DNA of 64,000 nucleotides from Mangrovibacillus cuniculi (GTDB lineage Bacteria; Bacillota; Bacilli; Bacillales; R1DC41). Below are positions 45,240 to 55,036 of the stretch, in pieces. The translations under genes were made by a program, and so were the position numbers. Positions within the stretch are counted from its first letter, which is position 1, and each line of letters opens with the position of its first letter. The stretch is taken from NCBI RefSeq assembly GCF_015482585.1, contig NZ_CP049742.1, positions 1,946,001 to 2,010,000 of the forward strand. The letters run 5' to 3'. The notes beneath the pieces are model-generated. The model had not been told where the DNA came from, made no database searches, and worked only from the letters and a program-made list of their open reading frames with translations.

Positions 45240-45733
45240 GAAAAGCATAAGGCGCGCGTTCAGCCGCGGCAGGAAACTTCGGAAGGCCGAGGAGGCAGCT
45301 CTTCAGCCACCACAGGACTTGCGGAGTTTCCCGAGCGGTTGCGCACCTGGAGCTAGACATCAAGAAAAGCGAAAGGCGCGCGTTTAGCCGCGGCAGGAAA
45401 CTTCGGAAGGCCGAGGAGGCAGTTCTTCAGCCACCACAGGACTTGCGGAGTTTCCCGAGCGGTTGCGCACCTGGAGCTAGACATCAAGAAAAGCGAAAGG
45501 CGCGCGTTTAGCCGCGGCAGGAAACTTCGGAAGGCCGAGGAGGCAGTTCTTCAGCCACCACAGGACTTGCGGAGTTTCCCGAGCGGTTGCGCACCTGGAG
45601 CTAGACATCAAGAAAAGCGAAAGGCGCGCGTTCAGCCGCGGCAGGAAACTTGGAAAGGCCGAGGAGGCAGCTCTTCAGCCACCACAGGACTTTTGGAGTT
45701 TCCCGAGCGGTTGCGCACCTAGAGCTAGACATC
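45238..45733 (+). repeat. Tandem array of four 124-bp stem-loop units (family 3)
   Basis: Units start at 45238, 45362, 45486 and 45610, each AAGAAAAGC..GCGCGCGTT.AGCCGC..GAGCTAGACATC, more than 90 % alike. Each unit folds on itself: AGGAAACTT.GGAAG with CTT..GGAGTTTCCCG, and GCGCG..AGCCGC with GCGGTTGCGC. No spacers, so not CRISPR. A fifth unit is at 6340-6460. Confidence 0.93.
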
Positions 45734-45734
45734 A

Positions 45735-45766
45735 GTAAAAGCTGTCGCACCTGCGACAGCTTTTTA
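45735..45766. terminator. Terminator of the men operon / repeat array
   Basis: AAAAGCTGTCGC-ACCT-GCGACAGCTTTTT, perfect stem with A and T tracts on both sides. Contains the menC stop. Confidence 0.92.
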
Positions 45767-46870
45767 CATGGTGATAGTCTTGATTGTCACTGTCTTTACG
45801 AAGTCATAATCTAATTCAACGCCTATGCCTGCTTTAGTATATCTATGAACTTTGCCGTCTTTTACTTTTACAGGATCAGTCACAACATCATGCTCCCAAT
45901 ATACATCAGAGGCAACGATATCACCTGGGATGTCAAATTCTTCTCTTGATGCTAAAGCAACATTAACAGCCCTAGACACCCCAAATTCGATCATTCCACC
46001 ACACCAAACTTCAATGCCGTGCTCTCTACAATACTCTATCATTTCTAATGCAGGAGTTAATCCACCTACTCTGCCAACCTTTACATTTAGAGCTTTTATC
46101 GCTCCTAAAGCATGAGCAGTTTTTAACTCTTGAATAGATGTAATACTCTCATCAAGACAAACTGGTGTAGAGATAGTCCTTTGTAACAAGGAATGCTCCA
46201 CTAGGTCATCTACAGCAAAAGGTTGTTCAATTAATAAGAATCCTTCTTTATCTATTTCCTTTAGAAGGTCCATATCATCTAGAGTAAAAGCTCCATTTGC
46301 ATCAACCATAAAAGCAATATTAGGATAATTTCTTTTCAATTCCTTTATCTGTTCAAACGTCTCTTTACCGTCTATTTTCACCTTAAATCGAGTATACCCA
46401 TCACGATAAAGCTCTTCAGCCCTATTTTTCATCATGGCAAAGGAAGACGTTGCCAAAACGGCACCTACATACATCTCTTTCTTCTTACTACCAATTAGAT
46501 CAGCTAAATTCATTTGTTTGACCTTCGCATAAATATCCCACAAAGCCATATCTATAGCGGCTTTTGACATATAATTTCGTCTTACATTAGACATCTTTAT
46601 ATAAGCGTCTATTGGTTGATCAAACGTTTGATCAATAATAATTGGTAATAGCCATTGTTGGAGGGCGTGGATTTCTGTTTCCACCGTTTCTTCTGTATAC
46701 CAGGGCGATTCAAATGCAACAGCTTCCCCTAAGCCAATCACTCCATCTTCCGTTTGAAGTTCTAGTAATATACCTTTTCGCGAATGTAAAGATTGTAAGT
46801 GAGTAGAAAAAGGTCTCTTTAAAGGCATTTCTATCACATTGAGTGTAGCTTTAATTATTTTCCCAATCAA
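45764..46870 (-). CDS. menC: o-Succinylbenzoate synthase
   Basis: 368 residues, enolase superfamily (menC2/NSAR group). KxK motif in FKVKIDGK, metal ligands D in MVDANGAF, E in LIEQPF and D in VCLDES, and base K in ALNVKVGRVGG. Dehydrates SHCHC to o-succinylbenzoate. TTG start at 46870 overlaps the menE stop by four bases, with GGAGAG upstream. Last gene of menFDHBEC. Relatives can racemise N-acylamino acids, but the operon makes the menaquinone role clear. Confidence 0.92.
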   Translation of the reverse strand: MIGKIIKATLNVIEMPLKRPFSTHLQSLHSRKGILLELQTEDGVIGLGEAVAFESPWYTEETVETEIHALQQWLLPIIIDQTFDQPIDAYIKMSNVRRNYMSKAAIDMALWDIYAKVKQMNLADLIGSKKKEMYVGAVLATSSFAMMKNRAEELYRDGYTRFKVKIDGKETFEQIKELKRNYPNIAFMVDANGAFTLDDMDLLKEIDKEGFLLIEQPFAVDDLVEHSLLQRTISTPVCLDESITSIQELKTAHALGAIKALNVKVGRVGGLTPALEMIEYCREHGIEVWCGGMIEFGVSRAVNVALASREEFDIPGDIVASDVYWEHDVVTDPVKVKDGKVHRYTKAGIGVELDYDFVKTVTIKTITM

Positions 46871-48339
46871 CTCTGTTCACTCTCCAAAAGTGCTTTTAGT
46901 TCATGTCTTTTTATCTTCATGGAACTCGTCATCGGTAAGCTTTCCATGAAGTGAAAGTGCACTGGGTGTTTATAGCTCGCCAATTTCTCATGACACAGAT
47001 GTATCAAATCTAACTCGACAGACCTTATATCTAGAACGTGATCGCTTAATACAATACATGCAGATGGTGACTGTCCCCACTCTGTACTTTGTACACCAAT
47101 CACTGCCACTTGCTCAACATTTGGATGTGCTAACAAAACAGATTCAATTTCAGCAGGATATATGTTTTCTCCCCCAGATATAATTAGATCTGATCGTCTA
47201 TCTTTTATATATAAAAATTCATCCTGATCTAAATAACCTATATCTCCTGTTTTAAACCACCCATTCACGAAGGCATTGGAAGTGACTTCTGGTAATCCCC
47301 AGTATCCTTTTGTAACAGTTGGGCCTTTGACAAGAATTTCCCCTACTCCACTTCCATCTAACTTATCAATTTTAATATCAGTATGAAGTAACGGAAGACC
47401 TACAGAGCCTATTTTCGTCGCTGCTTTTTCTGGAGAAAGTGTCACCACTTGCGAACAAGTCTCTGTCATCCCGTAAGTCTGAAAAAGATTAAAGCCTTTT
47501 TCCGTTAACTCCTGTAACAACCACTTAGGAACAGGTCCTCCACCAACTAAGAAGCCCTTAAACGTAGTTGGGATAGTCGTAAGGTTCCATTGTTCATGAA
47601 AACGTAACAGCATAACTGTTACTACTGAAGCAATGGTTACCTGTTCTTGTTGAATCAATGTACACAATTCTTCTTGATTATACGTCTCAGCTAAATAAAA
47701 GGAACAACCAGTAACAAGACTTCTAACTATTATGGAAAACCCACTCACATGAAATATTGGGACAGCACAATACCAACAATCTTGATTAATTATAGATAGA
47801 TGGATAGAAGACGCAGTAGCTGAGTGGTAGTGATTTCCGTAGCTTTGGATAACTCCTTTTGGTTTACCAGTAGTACCTGATGTATACATAATGCTACACG
47901 TATCATCCCATTCGAAAGATCTTTGATCATTATCTGACATGAAGATATGATTCTCACTGTTAAAAATATGTCCTACCTCTAACGTCTTTGTTATAGATCG
48001 TACTTCGTTCATTAATTCTAGGGAATCACTAATAAATAGAGCAGCAGAGCAGTCCTTTACTTGATAAATAATTTCTTCTGGTGATAGCCGAGTGTTTACA
48101 CAATGAGCAATTGCTTTTACTGCTTGTAAGGCTAATAATATTATTACTGTCTCAGGTTTATTAGAAAGGTGAACAGAAACACGGTCCCCTTCCTTTATTC
48201 CTGCTCCATTTAACACTTTTGCTACTTGTTCCGTTTTTTTATCTACTTCTTTAAAGCTTAAAGAATCTCCCCTTGGTAAATGCATCATTACTTTTTCTCC
48301 AGAGAGTCTCGCTCTAGTTTTCAACAAGTTTGGAATCAT
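46867..48339 (-). CDS. menE: o-Succinylbenzoate-CoA ligase
   Basis: 490 residues, acyl-CoA synthetase family. AMP-binding P-loop MYTSGTTGKPKGVI, TYGMTETCSQ, GWFKTGDIGYLD and the C-terminal catalytic Lys in SMKIKRHELK. Activates OSB with CoA for MenB. ATG 48339 follows GGGGTGAAG; the frame to 48363 lacks a better site. A terminator and twin-hairpin repeat separate it from menB, so men expression may be split here. Confidence 0.95.
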   Translation of the reverse strand: MIPNLLKTRARLSGEKVMMHLPRGDSLSFKEVDKKTEQVAKVLNGAGIKEGDRVSVHLSNKPETVIILLALQAVKAIAHCVNTRLSPEEIIYQVKDCSAALFISDSLELMNEVRSITKTLEVGHIFNSENHIFMSDNDQRSFEWDDTCSIMYTSGTTGKPKGVIQSYGNHYHSATASSIHLSIINQDCWYCAVPIFHVSGFSIIVRSLVTGCSFYLAETYNQEELCTLIQQEQVTIASVVTVMLLRFHEQWNLTTIPTTFKGFLVGGGPVPKWLLQELTEKGFNLFQTYGMTETCSQVVTLSPEKAATKIGSVGLPLLHTDIKIDKLDGSGVGEILVKGPTVTKGYWGLPEVTSNAFVNGWFKTGDIGYLDQDEFLYIKDRRSDLIISGGENIYPAEIESVLLAHPNVEQVAVIGVQSTEWGQSPSACIVLSDHVLDIRSVELDLIHLCHEKLASYKHPVHFHFMESLPMTSSMKIKRHELKALLESEQS

Positions 48340-48380
48340 AACTTCACCCCAACATATAATCAAGGATTCTCACTAAAGAC

Positions 48381-48426
48381 ATACCATTGCTTTTGGTAGT
48401 CGATGAGTTACTACTATACACGTAAC
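48381..48426 (-). repeat. Twin-hairpin element (family 2) between menB and menE
   Basis: On the minus strand: U-tract of the menB terminator, then GTTACGTG..AGTAAC, CTCATCGAC and TACCAAAAGCAATGGTA. It thus lies in the leader of menE-menC. Confidence 0.7.
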
Positions 48427-48472
48427 AAAAAAAGCCGTCCCAAAAGTATAGCTTTACTTTCAGGACAGCTCC
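48424..48472 (-). terminator. Terminator after menB
   Basis: Minus strand: AGCTGTCC..AAGTAAAGCTATACTT..GGGACGGCT followed by T7. An internal terminator of the men cluster. Confidence 0.8.
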
Positions 48473-48486
48473 CAATTCGTTAAGTA

Positions 48487-49305
48487 TTAAGGGAAACGAG
48501 GGAATTGACCGAAGTCTGGTTTACGTTTCTCTTTAAATGCGTCGCGACCTTCTTTTGCTTCATCCGTTGTGTAGTAAAGAAGTGTTGCGTCTCCAGCCAT
48601 TTGCTGGATACCTGCTAAACCATCTGTATCTGCATTGAAAGCTGCTTTTAAGAAACGAAGAGCAGTTGGAGATTTTTCTAACATCTCCTCACACCATTTA
48701 ACTGTTTCTTCTTCTAGCTGTTCAAGTGGTACAACAGTATTTACTAGCCCCATATCTAGTGCTTCTTGTGCATTGTACTGGCGACATAAGAACCAAATTT
48801 CTCTTGCTTTCTTATGACCAATAATACGTGCTAAGTAGCCAGATCCATACCCTGCATCAAAGCTCCCTACTTTAGGACCAGTTTGTCCAAAAATGGCGTT
48901 ATCAGCAGCGATAGTTAAATCGCAAACAACATGAAGAACGTGACCGCCACCGATAGCAAAGCCTGCTACCATTGCGACAACTGGTTTAGGAATTACACGA
49001 ATCAATCGTTGTAAATCCAATACATTTAGACGAGGAATTTCATCCTCTCCAACGTATCCACCATGTCCACGTACTTTTTGATCTCCACCAGAACAGAACG
49101 CTTTTTCGCCTTCCCCAGTAAGAACGATTACCCCAACGTTAGAGTCATCTCTTGCACGAGAAAACGCATCAATAAGCTCCATTACTGTCTTTGGTCTAAA
49201 TGCATTACGTACTTCTGGTCTATTAATAGTAATTTTTGCAATACCATTATAGAATTCATATTTAATATCTTCGTACTCACGTAATGTTTCCCAAGTATAC
49301 GTCAT
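48487..49305 (-). CDS. menB: 1,4-Dihydroxy-2-naphthoyl-CoA synthase
   Basis: 272 residues, crotonase fold. Oxyanion strands [14 protein letters not shown] and [20 protein letters not shown], and the MenB-specific [14 protein letters not shown]. Cyclises OSB-CoA to DHNA-CoA. Its ATG (49305) overlaps the menH stop by one base with AAGGAGG upstream. Confidence 0.97.
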   Translation of the reverse strand: MTYTWETLREYEDIKYEFYNGIAKITINRPEVRNAFRPKTVMELIDAFSRARDDSNVGVIVLTGEGEKAFCSGGDQKVRGHGGYVGEDEIPRLNVLDLQRLIRVIPKPVVAMVAGFAIGGGHVLHVVCDLTIAADNAIFGQTGPKVGSFDAGYGSGYLARIIGHKKAREIWFLCRQYNAQEALDMGLVNTVVPLEQLEEETVKWCEEMLEKSPTALRFLKAAFNADTDGLAGIQQMAGDATLLYYTTDEAKEGRDAFKEKRKPDFGQFPRFP

Positions 49306-50066
49306 TAAAAATCCTCCTTCATAAGCTTCTTTACTATTGTACCAAATTTTTCGAATTCCTCCACATGCGGAATATGACCTGCGGAAGAAACTTTTATTAA
49401 GTTACTTTGTGGAAAAAAAGTATTCATCTTTTCTCCAATCGCCAAAAACTTACTATCTTTCTCTCCAACGATAATAAAAACTGGGCGATGAAAATCTTTT
49501 AGTCGGGCCCAGTAAGAAGGCTGAACTCCAGTTCCCACCGCTCTTAAACTGTGAGATAGTCCATCTACGGTATGTTTTGACCGTTCAGCACGGAGTTTCA
49601 CTCTATGTACCTCTTCTATGGATGAGAATAAAGGTATGTCTTCCCAAAATGATAGAAACCATTCTAAACCGTTCTCTTCTATTTTCGTAGCTAATTGTTC
49701 ATCCGCTTCCTTACGATTATTCCTACCTTCTAAAAGTCCTGGAGAAGTACTCTCAAGCACCAACTTTTTAACCATGTGTGGGTACTTCATTGCATAGCCA
49801 ATTGCAAGTCTCCCTCCCATTGAGTAGCCAAGTAAAGTTACTTCCTGACTAATAACAGTTGAAATAAAAGAATGCAGTAACTCTATGTGTTCTTCCCAAG
49901 TAGGAAATAATGTATAGTGCTTACCATCATGTCCAGGCCAATTAATTGCGTACGTTGTTACGTTTGGAAAAACTAATTCTTCAAAGCTACTAGAACTTCC
50001 TGTAAACCCATGACAAACCACTAATGGTTCGGCATTTTCGTCTCCAAACACTTCGTACTTCAACAT
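49305..50066 (-). CDS. menH: SHCHC synthase (alpha/beta hydrolase MenH)
   Basis: 253 residues. [13 protein letters not shown], nucleophile elbow [13 protein letters not shown], and His in [10 protein letters not shown]. Eliminates pyruvate from SEPHCHC. Starts inside the menD 3' end (7-bp overlap) and ends in the menB start. Confidence 0.92.
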   Translation of the reverse strand: MLKYEVFGDENAEPLVVCHGFTGSSSSFEELVFPNVTTYAINWPGHDGKHYTLFPTWEEHIELLHSFISTVISQEVTLLGYSMGGRLAIGYAMKYPHMVKKLVLESTSPGLLEGRNNRKEADEQLATKIEENGLEWFLSFWEDIPLFSSIEEVHRVKLRAERSKHTVDGLSHSLRAVGTGVQPSYWARLKDFHRPVFIIVGEKDSKFLAIGEKMNTFFPQSNLIKVSSAGHIPHVEEFEKFGTIVKKLMKEDF

Positions 50067-51760
50067 TCGTCATCACTCAACAAATAATCAATTTCCCGGG
50101 AAACATATTTCCACAATTCTCGGTGTTGTGCGACATGATTTTCTCTATCCACAACAATTTCAACAATTTTCGGTCCATCTATTGGGACAATTTCTTTTTC
50201 TAGTTCTTGATAGTTTTCCACTTTCACATAAGGAATCCCATACATAGCAGCCGTATGTTTAAATTTAATACCCGTTGGAGTTCCAAACAGAGTCTCATAA
50301 TGTTGCTCCATCTTTCCTTGAGGTAAGTAGGAGAAAATACCACCTCCATCGTTGTTGATAACGATAATGGTTAAAGGTGTTTGTTGCTGTTTGGCATATA
50401 ATAAACCATTCATATCATGGTAGAAAGATAGATCTCCAATTAAAAGGTAACTTGGATTTACGCAAGTAGCCATACCAACTGCTGAAGAAACAACGCCATC
50501 TATTCCATTAGCTCCTCTATTAGCAAATACGAGTTTCTCACTACCATTTTTAGAGAAAAACAAATCAACTTCTCGAATTGGCATGGAGTTACCTACAAAA
50601 ACATGCGACGCGTTAGGAAGTGTTTCATTTAAGAAAGTATAGATCTTCCTTTCAGACCATTCCTCATTAGGAATGTCACTATGAATTACTTCGTTCCATA
50701 TTAACCAAGGGTTTGACTCATTTGCTTTTCCTTCTAATTTTAAAAGCTCCTTAAGGAAACTCTCCATAGATGCATGTACAAAACTTGTAGATAGAGTTGG
50801 ATCTCTGTATTCTTGCCCTTCATCTACCGTGATGTACATAGCGGTACTTTTTTGGATAAATTGTGTTAAAACCTTTGAAACCGGCATAGCCCCAAAACGA
50901 ATAATGCAGTCTACTTGTAAATGTTCTAATGATCTACCATCTCGTAAAAACCAGTCATAGCGATCCACTATATATGGTTTTAGACACTTTACAAAACGTA
51001 GGTTAGAAAGTGGATCTGCAACAATTGCAAAATGAAACTTTTCCGCACATGCTAGAAGTAATTCTATTTCTGCATCAGAGTAATTTTTTTCTCCACACAC
51101 AAAAATACCTTTGCTGTTATCTTCCAATGCTTCTTGTAAAGATTGGTCTAAACTAGTCAATTGAATAGAAGTATCTGCAAAATCTCTCACTATAGGAATA
51201 TTGTTTGTTACATACTCCAAATCAGGGATTAGGGGTTCTCTAAATGGAATATTCACATGAACAGCACCAGCCGGACTAACCTGTGACGTGTTCATCGCTC
51301 GAGATGCAGTAAACAATGCTATGTTATTGGTTTCTTCTCTCCCATCTGCTATAGGTAAATCGGTAGCCCATTTCACATGATTACCAAACAAGTTAACTTG
51401 TTGAATGGATTGAGGTGCACCTACATCTCGTAATTCATGAGGACGATCAGCAGTTAAGACCACCAGAGGAACTCGACTAATGTTAGCTTCCACAATAGCT
51501 GGAAAGTAATTTGCTGCTGCAGTTCCCGAAGTACAAAGTAGCGCAACTGCTCTTCCTTTTGTTTTGGCTAATCCTAATGCGAAGAATCCAGCTGATCTCT
51601 CATCAACTTGAATATGTATCTTCAGCTTTGGATGTTCAGCGAACCAGTAGGCTAAAGGAGTAGAACGAGAACCAGGACTAACCACTATATCGGTTAGTCC
51701 TGCTTGTATAAGTCCGTTCGTAAAAGATTCCACATATGTGGTCAATATTGGATTTTTCAT
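50060..51760 (-). CDS. menD: SEPHCHC synthase (ThDP-dependent MenD)
   Basis: 566 residues. VSPGSRSTPLAY (isochorismate site), QVDERSAGFFALGLAKT with the ThDP Glu, and the ThDP/Mg motif GDLSFYHDMNGLLYAKQQ..IVINNDGGGIF. Adds 2-oxoglutarate to isochorismate. ATG overlaps the menF stop by four bases. Confidence 0.96.
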   Translation of the reverse strand: MKNPILTTYVESFTNGLIQAGLTDIVVSPGSRSTPLAYWFAEHPKLKIHIQVDERSAGFFALGLAKTKGRAVALLCTSGTAAANYFPAIVEANISRVPLVVLTADRPHELRDVGAPQSIQQVNLFGNHVKWATDLPIADGREETNNIALFTASRAMNTSQVSPAGAVHVNIPFREPLIPDLEYVTNNIPIVRDFADTSIQLTSLDQSLQEALEDNSKGIFVCGEKNYSDAEIELLLACAEKFHFAIVADPLSNLRFVKCLKPYIVDRYDWFLRDGRSLEHLQVDCIIRFGAMPVSKVLTQFIQKSTAMYITVDEGQEYRDPTLSTSFVHASMESFLKELLKLEGKANESNPWLIWNEVIHSDIPNEEWSERKIYTFLNETLPNASHVFVGNSMPIREVDLFFSKNGSEKLVFANRGANGIDGVVSSAVGMATCVNPSYLLIGDLSFYHDMNGLLYAKQQQTPLTIIVINNDGGGIFSYLPQGKMEQHYETLFGTPTGIKFKHTAAMYGIPYVKVENYQELEKEIVPIDGPKIVEIVVDRENHVAQHRELWKYVSREIDYLLSDDEC

Positions 51761-53160
51761 GACAGGTCATCTCCACTAAAAGCTCTTTTCATTGGTCTCA
51801 GTTTAAGTTCCGTCTCTTCCCACTCTGCTTGTGGGTTAGAGGAGTCTACAATCCCACATCCTGCAAATAAGTATGACCTTTTTCCTCTATCTGTAATAAG
51901 AGCTGAGCGGATTGCAACTGCAAATTCTCCATCTCCATGCATATCGACAAAGCCGATTGGAGCTCCGTAAAATCCACGGTCCCATGTCTCTACTTGTCGG
52001 ATAATCGATAAAGCTTCTTCAACAGGTTCTCCACCAAGTGCAGGGGTTGGATGTAAAAGTTGAACAAAGGATAAAATAGATTGATTTAAAGCTACCCTCC
52101 CAATAACCGGTGTATAGAGGTGCTGAATATCTTTCATCTTTAAAAGCGTAGGATAGTTTGGCACATAAACGTCGTCACATAGCGAAACAAATGCATTTTG
52201 AATTCTTTTCACTACATATTCATGTTCTTTTCTATTTTTTTCATCATTCAACAAAAGGTTACCAAGATGTGCATCTTCTTTATCTGTTTTCCCTCTAGAA
52301 ATACTTCCAGCTAAACAAGTTGATTTTACTTCTTCCCTATTCTTTACAATTAATCTTTCTGGTGTTGCACCAATAAAACATTGTTCTAATGCTTCTAAGA
52401 CAAAGATATAACTATTTGTTTGTTGTTCTGTTAAGCGTTCGATGACTGTAGCAGTCTCAATAGCACTAGAGAAGTCTGCTCTAACTGGTCTTGCAAGAAC
52501 CACTTTCTCCGCTTCCCCTTTTTGAATACGATCAACTACTTCCTCCACCTGAGCGTACCAGTTGCTTGGGTTAACTTCCTCAAAAGTTGTGGAAAAAGAT
52601 TCGTTTTTAACATGTTCTTCACAGGAGAGTAATTGATTTTCTTGAGCGGTTAGCTTGGATAGTATTTGATCAATATTTTCGAAACCTTGAACGTATAAAT
52701 TAATGGTTAAAAAGACTTTTTCATCTTCTATAATACTTAACATGAATTGTGGAACGTAAAAAAGTCCATTGGAAAAAGGAGACCAATTGCTGTCAGGCTC
52801 TACCTTTTCATCAAACGAAATACCACCGAATAAGGTTGGTCCAAATTCAGGAAGATTGTCGTTCATCACTACCTGTTTAGTTAAGCGCTTCCACTCCTTT
52901 TCAATAGAGAAAAGCGCATTTGGCTCTGATGATTGGAAAGTGTGTGCTAATCCTTGTCCAACCATTACTTTTGTATTATCTGCGTTCTTCCAATAAAATC
53001 TTTTGCCTAGAAACAATTCTTTCCCATTATGAAAGAATTGGCTAGGTTTTATATAGTCTATCGCAACCGTATGACTAGCTAAAACACCTTCTTCTAGTTT
53101 AGCTGCCTTTTGTGCTGCTTCAAGTAACGTTGCTTTTAAATTGGAAAGTTGAACAGCCAT
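51757..53160 (-). CDS. menF: Isochorismate synthase
   Basis: 467 residues, chorismate-binding family. The C-terminal half contains EKVVLARPVRADF, FIGATPERLI, CLAGSISRG, HPTPALGGEP and GFYGAPIGFVDMHGDGEFAVAIRSAL, all active-site segments. First step of menaquinone synthesis from chorismate and first gene of the cluster. ATG 53160 has GGAGGGAT upstream; the frame to 53169 adds three residues without a site. Divergent from menA with 180 bp between. Confidence 0.95.
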   Translation of the reverse strand: MAVQLSNLKATLLEAAQKAAKLEEGVLASHTVAIDYIKPSQFFHNGKELFLGKRFYWKNADNTKVMVGQGLAHTFQSSEPNALFSIEKEWKRLTKQVVMNDNLPEFGPTLFGGISFDEKVEPDSNWSPFSNGLFYVPQFMLSIIEDEKVFLTINLYVQGFENIDQILSKLTAQENQLLSCEEHVKNESFSTTFEEVNPSNWYAQVEEVVDRIQKGEAEKVVLARPVRADFSSAIETATVIERLTEQQTNSYIFVLEALEQCFIGATPERLIVKNREEVKSTCLAGSISRGKTDKEDAHLGNLLLNDEKNRKEHEYVVKRIQNAFVSLCDDVYVPNYPTLLKMKDIQHLYTPVIGRVALNQSILSFVQLLHPTPALGGEPVEEALSIIRQVETWDRGFYGAPIGFVDMHGDGEFAVAIRSALITDRGKRSYLFAGCGIVDSSNPQAEWEETELKLRPMKRAFSGDDLS

Positions 53161-53340
53161 CAACTTCATCCCTCCAGGAGCGCTAAATTAGTGTATAAGC
53201 GCATTGTCTCACATATTAAATACACAATAATTATTATTATAACGAAATTTCTCCAACAATTCACCCTTGAAATCCTATATCTACCTTTCTTTTAATAATG
53301 GTATAATAAAGGTACAGCATAGTTGATAGGAGAATGATGT

Positions 53341-54261
53341 ATGACAGTAGTACAAGCAAAAATTGAAGCCGATAAAGGCTGGCGTATATGGTGGCAATTA
53401 ACTAGACCTCACACATTAACTGCTGCTTTTGTTCCTGTAAGTTTAGGAACAGCGTTAGCATACTTGGAAGGATCCATAAATTGGTTTGTATTTATCAGTA
53501 TGTTAGTGGCTTCTATGCTTATTCAAGCTGCCACAAATATGTTTAATGAATACTTTGACTTTAAACGTGGTCTTGATCACGAAGGATCTGTTGGCATAGG
53601 TGGTGCCATTGTGCGTAATGGCGTAAAACCAAAAACTGTATTAAACCTTGCATTTTCCTTTTTTGGGATAGCAACCTTACTTGGTCTCTACATTTGTATC
53701 CAATCAAGTTGGTGGGTAGCTGTAATTGGCGTTATATGCATGTTAGCGGGTTACTACTATACTGGTGGACCTATCCCTATAGCCTATACTCCATTTGGTG
53801 AAATTGTAGCTGGATTTTTCATGGGAACAGTAATAATTGTTTTATCTTTCTTTATCCAAACTGGCAATGTTTCAACAGAGGCTTTTATTATCTCTATTCC
53901 AATAGCGATATTAGTGGGAAACATTCTACTTGCTAATAACATTAGAGACTTAGACGGTGACAAGGAAAACGGTCGTAAAACGTTGGCGATTTTAGTAGGT
54001 CGAACAAATGCCATCCGTGTGTTAGCAGCTTTCTTTGGCTTAGCTTATGCGAGTTTGATCTTTTTCATCTTATTTAATTCCTTCTCATTATGGGTATTGT
54101 TACCACTTGCGAGCATCCCTATTGCTGTAAAGGCAACAAAAGGGTTTATTGGTAAGAGTGTACCCTTGGAAATGTATCCAGCAATGAAGGCGACAGCTCA
54201 AACAAATACGATTTTTGGTCTTTTACTAACCATCGCACTTTTACTTCAAGCCTTTTTGTAA
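53341..54261 (+). CDS. menA: DHNA polyprenyltransferase
   Basis: 306 residues, UbiA superfamily, about nine membrane segments. Asp-rich motifs NMFNEYFDFKRGLDH and NNIRDLDGDKENGRKTL bind the prenyl diphosphate. Attaches the isoprenoid tail to DHNA at the membrane, near the end of the pathway. AGGAG precedes ATG 53341. Divergent from menF. Confidence 0.95.
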   Translation: MTVVQAKIEADKGWRIWWQLTRPHTLTAAFVPVSLGTALAYLEGSINWFVFISMLVASMLIQAATNMFNEYFDFKRGLDHEGSVGIGGAIVRNGVKPKTVLNLAFSFFGIATLLGLYICIQSSWWVAVIGVICMLAGYYYTGGPIPIAYTPFGEIVAGFFMGTVIIVLSFFIQTGNVSTEAFIISIPIAILVGNILLANNIRDLDGDKENGRKTLAILVGRTNAIRVLAAFFGLAYASLIFFILFNSFSLWVLLPLASIPIAVKATKGFIGKSVPLEMYPAMKATAQTNTIFGLLLTIALLLQAFL

Positions 54262-54265
54262 GAGT

Positions 54266-54308
54266 GAATGACAAAAAGAGGTAGCTTCTTAGCTGCCTCT
54301 TTTATTTT
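54266..54308 (+). terminator. Intrinsic terminator of menA
   Basis: AAAGAGGTAGC-TTCTTA-GCTGCCTCTTTT. Confidence 0.88.
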
Positions 54309-54361
54309 TCCATGACTAAATATTTACTCCTCTTACATACTATACGTAGGAGGAGATGACC

Positions 54362-54991
54362 ATGCTTACACAGGATCAACAATCATATCTTAAGAATCAA
54401 TTATTGGAAGAAAAGAAAACAATTGAACAATCTCTTCATAATTTCCATGACGGCCAACACGATTCCTCAATTATAGAAACTACAGGGGAACTATCATTGT
54501 ATGACAACCATCCTGGAGATGTTGCAACGGAACTTTATGAGCGAGAAAAAGATGCTGCCTTAGAGGAACATGCAGAAGAAGATTATGAAAAAGTGGAACT
54601 TGCACTTAAAGCTATGGAAGAAGGCACATATGGAGTGTGTAAAAAATGTAACGAACCAATTCCATACGAACGTCTAGAGATTATTCCGACAACGCTTTAT
54701 TGTGTACAACATTCTCCAGAACAAGATGTAAATGATTACAGACCAATAGAAGAAAAAATATTAGAAGCTCCGAGAAATGGTTCATTTTCTCATAGTAGAG
54801 CAGAAGTAAGAGATACGCAAGATAGCTTTCAAGAAGTCGCACGTTTCGGCACTTCCGAATCTCCTTCTGACCGCATGGGAGACAATGAGTCCTATAGCGA
54901 CTTGTATAGAGAAGAAGAAGGATTTGTCGAAGAAGTGGACAAATACGGTACTAATCGATTAGATGGTAAAAGAGAAGATAACAATAACTAA
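54362..54991 (+). CDS. yteA: YteA-family DksA/TraR-type zinc-finger regulator
   Basis: 209 residues. The N-terminal coiled coil begins MLTQDQQSYLKNQLLEEKKT; the zinc finger is YGVCKKCNEPIPYERLEIIPTTLYCVQH (C-x2-C..C-x2-H, with His in place of a fourth Cys). The acidic C-terminal half is typical of the Bacillus YteA group. DksA relatives act on RNA polymerase; the role of YteA is unknown. Start at 54362 with AGGAGGAG upstream. Confidence 0.88.
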   Translation: MLTQDQQSYLKNQLLEEKKTIEQSLHNFHDGQHDSSIIETTGELSLYDNHPGDVATELYEREKDAALEEHAEEDYEKVELALKAMEEGTYGVCKKCNEPIPYERLEIIPTTLYCVQHSPEQDVNDYRPIEEKILEAPRNGSFSHSRAEVRDTQDSFQEVARFGTSESPSDRMGDNESYSDLYREEEGFVEEVDKYGTNRLDGKREDNNN

Positions 54992-55036
54992 AAAAAGGCT
55001 GTCTAGTAGGGAAAGAACTCCTCTAGACAGCCTTTT
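54990..55036. terminator. Bidirectional terminator between yteA and glgP
   Basis: AAAAAAGGCTGTCTAG pairs with CTAGACAGCCTTTTTT. Confidence 0.92.

Noticed and set aside
45238..45733. Possible CRISPR-like array because of regular spacing
   Set aside because: Units are 124 bp, contiguous and nearly identical with no variable spacers, and no cas genes are present.
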